Shown piece after piece: positions 59,132 through 64,000 of a stretch of DNA of 64,000 nt. The stretch covers positions 808,001-872,000 of the forward strand of contig JAQFVV010000182.1 of NCBI GenBank assembly GCA_028023455.1, written 5' to 3'. The stretch's first letter is position 1. Every line of letters starts with the position of its first letter. The position numbers and the translations under genes were made by a program. This DNA is from Epiperipatus broadwayi. Taxonomy: Eukaryota > Onychophora > Udeonychophora > Euonychophora > Peripatidae. The notes below the pieces were generated by a model that had not been told where the DNA came from, did not search any database, and saw only the letters and a list, made by a program, of their open reading frames with translations.

Positions 59132-59950
59132 TTAAACTATGTCAGGCAGTTCCTTCTTTCTTTCTACTAATTCACTAACATAAATTATACTCCATATTCT
59201 CACATCTATAAAGTTTGTTGCTTTATCTCTTTCTCTCTCCGTCCTATTTTTTGCCTTGTAAATTAGAAAACTTTTAAGCTTCACAGACCTCCATATTTTT
59301 CCTAACCGTGAATATTTTTTCTTACGCTTTCTCTTTGATTTAAATCTCTGTTTACAGCGAATGCGAACGTTTACTTTAAACCTTTTATTTTTAATTCTTA
59401 GTAAAAACTCTCTTACGCTATCTTCTACCTTTTGATCTACATAAGTTTCTACTTTATTTATCGTAATGCTATCTGATTCTAATTCAATTTCTACCTCTTT
59501 CATGACCTCAACATTTTTACTTTCTTTAACTAAATCTACCTTTATAATTTCTTGATTTTTCTCTACCTTTCCTGTAATTTCATATCTTATTTCCCTTACT
59601 TCTGCTCTGAGTTCCTTAATTTCTCCTTTAACCTGACTAATTTCTGCCTTCAATTCTGCTTTGAGTTCTTCTTTGAGCTCTTGTTGGCTTTGTTCAAATT
59701 TCTGACACAATTCTTGTTGACTTTATTTAATTTCTTGACGCATTTCTTTTATCAATTCTGCTTTGAATTCAGCTTTAAGCTCTTGTTGGCTTTGTTCAAA
59801 TTTCTGACACAATTCTTCTTTAAACTCTTGCATCATATTCATCATCATTCGCGTCTCAGATACTTCTTCTTTCTCTTTTTCCACTAACTGGGGATTTTTA
59901 AAATATATTGGGCTTTCTTTCGGATCCATTTTCGAAAATTTCAATTTCAA
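59132..59950 (-). pseudogene. Coiled-coil Gag-like ORF of element C
   Basis: One frame from 59950 to 59132 (272 codons) is interrupted by a single in-frame TAA near 59720. The likely start is MDPKESPIYF at 59929. A charged coiled-coil region has two tandem units on the theme ELCQKFEQSQQELKAE separated by the stop, then EIKELRAEVREIRYEI. The C-terminal third is basic (KSKRKRKKKYS), suiting nucleic-acid binding, but no CCHC knuckle is visible. It follows the 5' LTR and putative primer-binding site, as gag should. Its opening MMQEFKEEL resembles MMQDL in the element A ORF. No pol frame follows. Confidence 0.65.
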
Positions 59951-60267
59951 AGTACTAGCGCTTATGTTAAACTAAATTTAAATACGACTTATTTATTTAT
60001 TTTTCTTACTAAGATGGAAACTCACGCTAACTCCACCCTTTTAGTACTTTTCACTACCCGTTCTAATGCCTTAGCTCCGCCCAAATATCAACTGTCTCTG
60101 ATTTGATAGCATAAATGTCAAAATCTCTTTTCCTTTCGAAAAAAAAAAATTTTGGTCAATTCTTTTTTTTTAAAAAAAATTAAAACACTTTTACATATGT
60201 AATTTAACTTTTTAGATTTTTATTTCCAACAAGAACAAAGTATTTAATTAACTGTCATTTATGATAA

Positions 60268-60292
60268 GTTCATCCCACGTTGGGTAAAGCCA
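60268..60292 (-). other. Possible primer-binding site of element C
   Basis: Two bases inside the 5' LTR the minus strand reads TGGCTTTACCCAACGTGGG. The block CCCAACGTGGG equals the core of known lysine-tRNA (Lys1,2) primer-binding sites, but four extra bases sit between it and TGG. Position and TGG favour a PBS; the tRNA assignment is tentative. Confidence 0.45.
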
Positions 60293-60294
60293 TT

Positions 60295-62046
60295 TGAACC
60301 GTGTTCGAATATGTGCATTTGAATCACCCGTCTCTTAGGCAGAGAAGAACATACTCGGAGAGTATGTATGCCCAAATGATAGCTATAAAGTATATAACTT
60401 ATGTTACATTTCCAGGACATAGCTTCTTCTCGGCTGTTGAGTTGAACACCATGTCCAAAGCACTTTTTTGTTTGTGTATAACCACGGGTGCCATCTGCTT
60501 ATTCTAAAAGAATACTAAAAGAATAGACAACGCACTTTGAACAGTGGCCACTAACTCAATGCCTAAATCCACGATAAGCTCAGTTGTTTGTAATCACTAA
60601 TAGACTATACTTAATTAGTGGTTAAAAGACTTGATAAAAGAATTGTAAAAGGAGTTGATAAAAGAATTTGATAAAAGGAATTGATAAAAAGAATTGACAA
60701 ATAAAGTTTAATTTTTTAAGATAATTTATTAACTAACATTTATTTACTAAACTTAAACATTTTATAATTCTAATAAAACACACGCATATTTTAAATTAAC
60801 ATTTCTAAATAGTTTAAATATTCCTATAGATTTAATAACAGAACACTCTAATTTAACTAATAAATATTGATATAATGATCATGCACATATTAACTCATGT
60901 ACACACATAATAATAATAAAGTATTACATAGCATTTGGAATTTAATCACACATATCAATAGTTCATTTATGTATGATATAAAGTTCATATAATTAGACTC
61001 TTGAAAGATTCGTACGAATTAATGCAATGCAATGGCTATTACAGTATAAACGAAATAAGCAAATGTTTTTACCTAGGCTTTTGAATATAGATGTAGAATT
61101 TTGGTTCTCTTTGGTGGCTGCTTTCGGTGAGAATATTTCCATTATGAATGTTTCCATTATGAATGCTTACCAGCCAGCTGGGACTTTTCCTGGATGAGTT
61201 TCACGATTATTACTATTGGAGACAATTAGATCCTGATGGAGATTTTCTAAGATGTTAAGCTGACATTATTTCACGGGCAGATCTGCTGTTTTCATTGGAC
61301 ATCTGGGCTGGAGATAAACGTGCGTTCCCAAAATCTTCTCAGCACTTCATTTTGTTTCTGAATACCATTAACTTAACTGATTCAATTAATTGGTGAACTG
61401 CACTCACTCAATTAATTTGTGAACTGACTTGTCTCAACTGATTGTCCGATAAGATATTCAGTATTTATACTGATGACGTGTTGTTGAAATTCCAGTGATA
61501 ATCCTTTGATAAACGTGTTTTTTAAGATTGCTTAATTAGTAATAGCCATGCAGAGATGTTGTTTTATATTTTAATTAATAACCATTGCCATGTTTTTTAA
61601 TGATAATCTTCTTTAACTTTCATTTCTTTATAATAACATTTATTATGTATACATTTATTCTATTATTGACAATCGCACATATATACGCACATATATTACT
61701 AGTCTTAAGATTATTTTTTCTTTAATTCGAATGAAAAGAGATTTGTATTTTTTAAACTTTAAATTATTTATATTTTACGAATACTAATAAGAAAACTCTT
61801 TACTTCCTTTTTATAACACACTTAGTTTAACTTCTCTAATGAAACAACCCTCTCCCCTTCTGATTAATTAATTTCAGTTCTTATTTTAGAAACTAATGAT
61901 AGAAAACTATTTGATTCTTATCTTTTTCGAAAACAAGCTGCAATAAACTCTTCCAGATTTAATTTTATGTTTTTCTTTTATGAAAGATTATTTTAATAAT
62001 ATAATTTTAGATAAAATTATATGTGCCAATATTCAATATTGGTACA
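60295..62046 (-). mobile_element. 5' LTR of element C
   Basis: The direct-repeat partner of 55916-57670. It carries the promoter driving the minus-strand Gag-like ORF; from the inferred start at 61439 the leader is ~1.5 kb. The LTR starts with the palindrome-containing TGTACCAATATTG. Confidence 0.85.
61439..61469 (-). promoter_or_regulatory. TATA plus TCAGT initiator in 5' LTR
   Basis: TATAAATA reads 61469-61462 on the minus strand. TCAGTT reads 61441-61436, with its A at 61439, exactly 30 bp after the first T of the TATA box. This spacing and the TCAGT initiator are the classic arthropod core promoter. Both motifs and the spacing are preserved in the other LTR. Confidence 0.7.
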
Positions 62047-62081
62047 ATATATATATATATATATATATCAATATTGGTACA
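62047..62081. repeat. (AT)11 followed by a 14-bp copy of the LTR end
   Basis: After the LTR end at 62046 comes ATATAT to 62068, then TCAATATTGGTACA (62068-62081), which repeats the last 14 bases of the LTR and is itself followed by ATATATAT. Confidence 0.85.
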
Positions 62082-63654
62082 ATATATATATAAAAGGAGA
62101 TTGCCTTGACAATAGTTTGAAATTGTTGATTGTTATTAATATTGGAATTGTCTAAATGTTGACTGGTTTTTAATGATATATATATATATAATAAAGGTGA
62201 CATTTTAAATAAACATAATGTAAATAAGTTTTTTAATACATTAGGTTAGGAGTAACTTGGTCAAAAATAATGCAAAATGATTGTATATCTTTTCTTCTAA
62301 TGTTAAAGATTTTTTAGAATATTTTTGTTTGATGTGGATTAATTTCTATAATTTTTACATATAGCTTTACTTCTAATTAGGGTGGAACTTAGACATTTTT
62401 TTCAAATAAACGAAGAAATTTTCCAAGCAAGCTCTGTAGATAGATGACCCCATCTAATAACACAATAGCAACTTCCTCCATCCAATATAGGTTTATAAAT
62501 AGATTTAAATTATTAATAGGTGATGTCCCAAGGTAATTTAGTCGTATTATATGTGCTAACAAAATGATAATATAATAAAGCCTCCACACAGGTAAAGAAT
62601 GCATCACATATCAATAATTAATGAGCCTTTGGAAGTTTTTTATCTGTTTTTTAAGATTGAAACCAGACAAAATACAATTAATGTATTATCTTCTATTGCA
62701 TTAATAATAAAATATATATAATAATCACTGATACTTCATTATATATGCATTAATGGGAAAAAATGTAATCCTTGTTGTAAATGTTTATTATTTTAATGTT
62801 TTAAAATGAAATGGCATTTTTGATGCACAATAATCATTAGCTTAGATTGCTAACAAAGTTGATTCAAATGTCTTAATTATTTATGATGCCGACTTATTAG
62901 AATTCAAATTTAAATGTTTCAATGAATACTTAATGGGATGCCATGTGATATCTTGTTGATGACATTTTAGTCACCAGCAACAATGTGTCTTCCAATTGTA
63001 TTCATCAAATTTAGAACAAACTAGCATTAGGCAGCACAAATACTTCTATAACAAAGCTAAAAAAAATTCACTGTATATGCCAGTTTTCTTGGATGTATAA
63101 AATGAACATTTATTTAATTTTTAAGTATATTATACAAGAAAATCAAAAAATCAAAGTGAAGTAGTAAATTTATAGTTCAAGAAACATTCTTAACCAGTAG
63201 CATGCAATTAATTTCATTACATAGTGGATTATCATTATTCATTACTGAACTTGACTTTAGATATGAATATGGTATAAATATATCAAAAACATGGTGCCAT
63301 TCAATTAAAGTACTGATAACTACTAATGTTATAAATATTTCAAGCCATAATTCATATGTACTTAAGTGATATAATATCAGTCCCACTCAATGCATGATTT
63401 TATTTAATGCTTGTATTGTAAAAATTTTGTAATCAAACATATGATACCAAAATAATTATTTAAAAAATGCTTCCATTACATAAACTGACAATTGTTATTG
63501 TTTATGTGTAAAAGTTATAAATGTGTAAAAATTATTGATATAGTATATATTTTACTATTATTACCTTATTATTAAATTGACTATTATTTTTGATATATGA
63601 ATCGCATTTCCCCAGAATGATTTATCATCTATTTGTTGTTGATTTTTAGGATTT
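62082..63654. other. AT-rich spacer
   Basis: No gene, RNA or repeat recognised. The 69- and 72-codon minus-strand frames have no support. Confidence 0.45.
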
Positions 63655-64000
63655 TTAAAGACAATTGATGCTTGAAAATAAAAATGAGACAATTTTCTCT
63701 ACGTAAATACTCTTCATGTAATGGGGATATATATGAGAGATGATGTTCTGGCCCAGATGATGAGTGCTGGTTCAGTACGAAGTGAATCTTGGGCGTTATT
63801 TGTCTTTTATTGTATTTTTATTTATATGAAATTATTTATGAAATAAAAAAGAATAGAGAAATACGGAAGTTGTCTATCTATAAAAAAGATATTACGCATG
63901 GGAGAAACAGAAACGTAAATAACTATGTGTGTGTGTGCTGAAAATCAGATATATTAATCTTTAACTTGGATTAAAGTTTATATCTGTGCTAGAAAAAATC
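63655..64000 (+). repeat. Ribozyme-bearing repeat, family 2, cut by window end
   Basis: The reverse complement matches 31571-31905 block by block: CTAGCACAGATATAAACTTT, then AC-repeat text, ATTTCATATAAATA, CCCAAGATT, GAACCAGCACTCATCA and TCTCATATATAT. The segment 63947-63990 forms a hairpin (CAGATATA against TATATCTG). The unit continues beyond 64000. Confidence 0.7.
63751..63794 (+). ncRNA. Degenerate hammerhead-ribozyme-like motif, family 2
   Basis: Stem I pairs GCCCAG (63751-63756) with TTGGGC (63789-63794). The core reads ATGATGA (63757-63763) instead of CTGATGA. Stem II is GTGCT/AGTAC around GGTTC, then GAAG instead of GAAA. A tiny stem III and C at 63788 follow. Two core substitutions predict an inactive ribozyme, but every helix is kept. 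Confidence 0.55.

Larger units (their letters stand above)
55916..62046 (-). mobile_element. Element C: 6.1-kb LTR retrotransposon, non-autonomous
   Basis: Two direct repeats of ~1.75 kb (55916-57670 and 60295-62046) begin TGAACC and end GGTACA on the plus strand and enclose 2.6 kb. Three signs place the coding strand on minus: a purine-rich tract beside the left LTR, a possible primer-binding site beside the right LTR, and the Gag-like ORF. Both flanks are (AT)n, so the target duplication cannot be resolved. No reverse transcriptase, RNase H or integrase is visible, hence non-autonomous. Confidence 0.85.

Noticed and set aside
59552-59887. 111-codon plus-strand ORF rich in Phe and Leu, membrane-protein-like
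   Set aside because: It is the antisense shadow of the coiled-coil Gag-like ORF of element C.
1-64000. CRISPR array, prokaryotic operon or phage content
   Set aside because: There are no regularly spaced repeats with unique spacers and no dense coding; base composition, LINEs, LTR elements and SINEs are eukaryotic.

Overview
This is AT-rich, eukaryotic, repeat-dominated DNA. I find no host protein-coding gene, no rRNA and no convincing functional tRNA. All recognisable protein similarity comes from transposable elements: decayed RTE-type non-LTR retrotransposons, LTR retrotransposons with coiled-coil Gag-like ORFs, and non-autonomous elements including piggyBac-like MITEs, foldbacks and tRNA-derived SINEs. 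One LTR promoter has a TATA box and an arthropod-style TCAGT initiator 30 bp apart. An invertebrate animal, possibly an arthropod, fits best, but the species cannot be fixed from sequence alone.

Layout. Positions 1-10855 hold most of one LTR retrotransposon (element A). Its LTRs are over 2 kb long, and its single long orphan ORF is broken by a frameshift, stops and a piggyBac-like MITE. From 10.9 to 20.7 kb lies AT-rich DNA with a 550-bp foldback, a small MITE, a second copy of the same piggyBac-like MITE and nested inverted repeats. Two of those repeats carry hammerhead-ribozyme-like cores. From 20.7 to 24.8 kb there is a GC-richer patch and a reversed, diverged LTR related to element A. From 28.5 to 36.6 kb there are RTE LINE fragments, a tandem ~390-bp repeat with a second type of hammerhead-like core, and tRNA-like SINE relics. 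A further related LTR probably lies at ~40.7-43.1 kb. A 1.27-kb foldback at 44.9-46.2 kb contains a recent tRNA-derived SINE with perfect 18-bp target duplications. A 231-bp near-perfect palindrome lies at 48.6 kb. The longest RTE copy is at 50.8-53.6 kb on the minus strand. A 6.1-kb LTR element (element C) with 1.75-kb LTRs and only a Gag-like ORF is at 55.9-62.0 kb. The window closes in another hammerhead-bearing repeat.

The most interesting signal is two families of short repeats carrying type-I hammerhead-ribozyme architecture with a minimal stem III. One family shows a ~390-bp tandem, circularly permuted arrangement. This matches what is known of metazoan small retrozymes and Penelope-associated hammerheads. 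Other signals are the CpG-biased divergence between duplicate copies, which suggests past cytosine methylation, and the repeated insertion of LTR elements into (AT)n tracts.

The parts relate as TE ecology rather than as pathways. RTE LINEs are plausible providers of retroposition machinery for SINEs. Both LTR elements look non-autonomous because no reverse transcriptase, protease or integrase core is visible between their LTRs. All identity levels are by-eye judgements; no alignments or searches were run.
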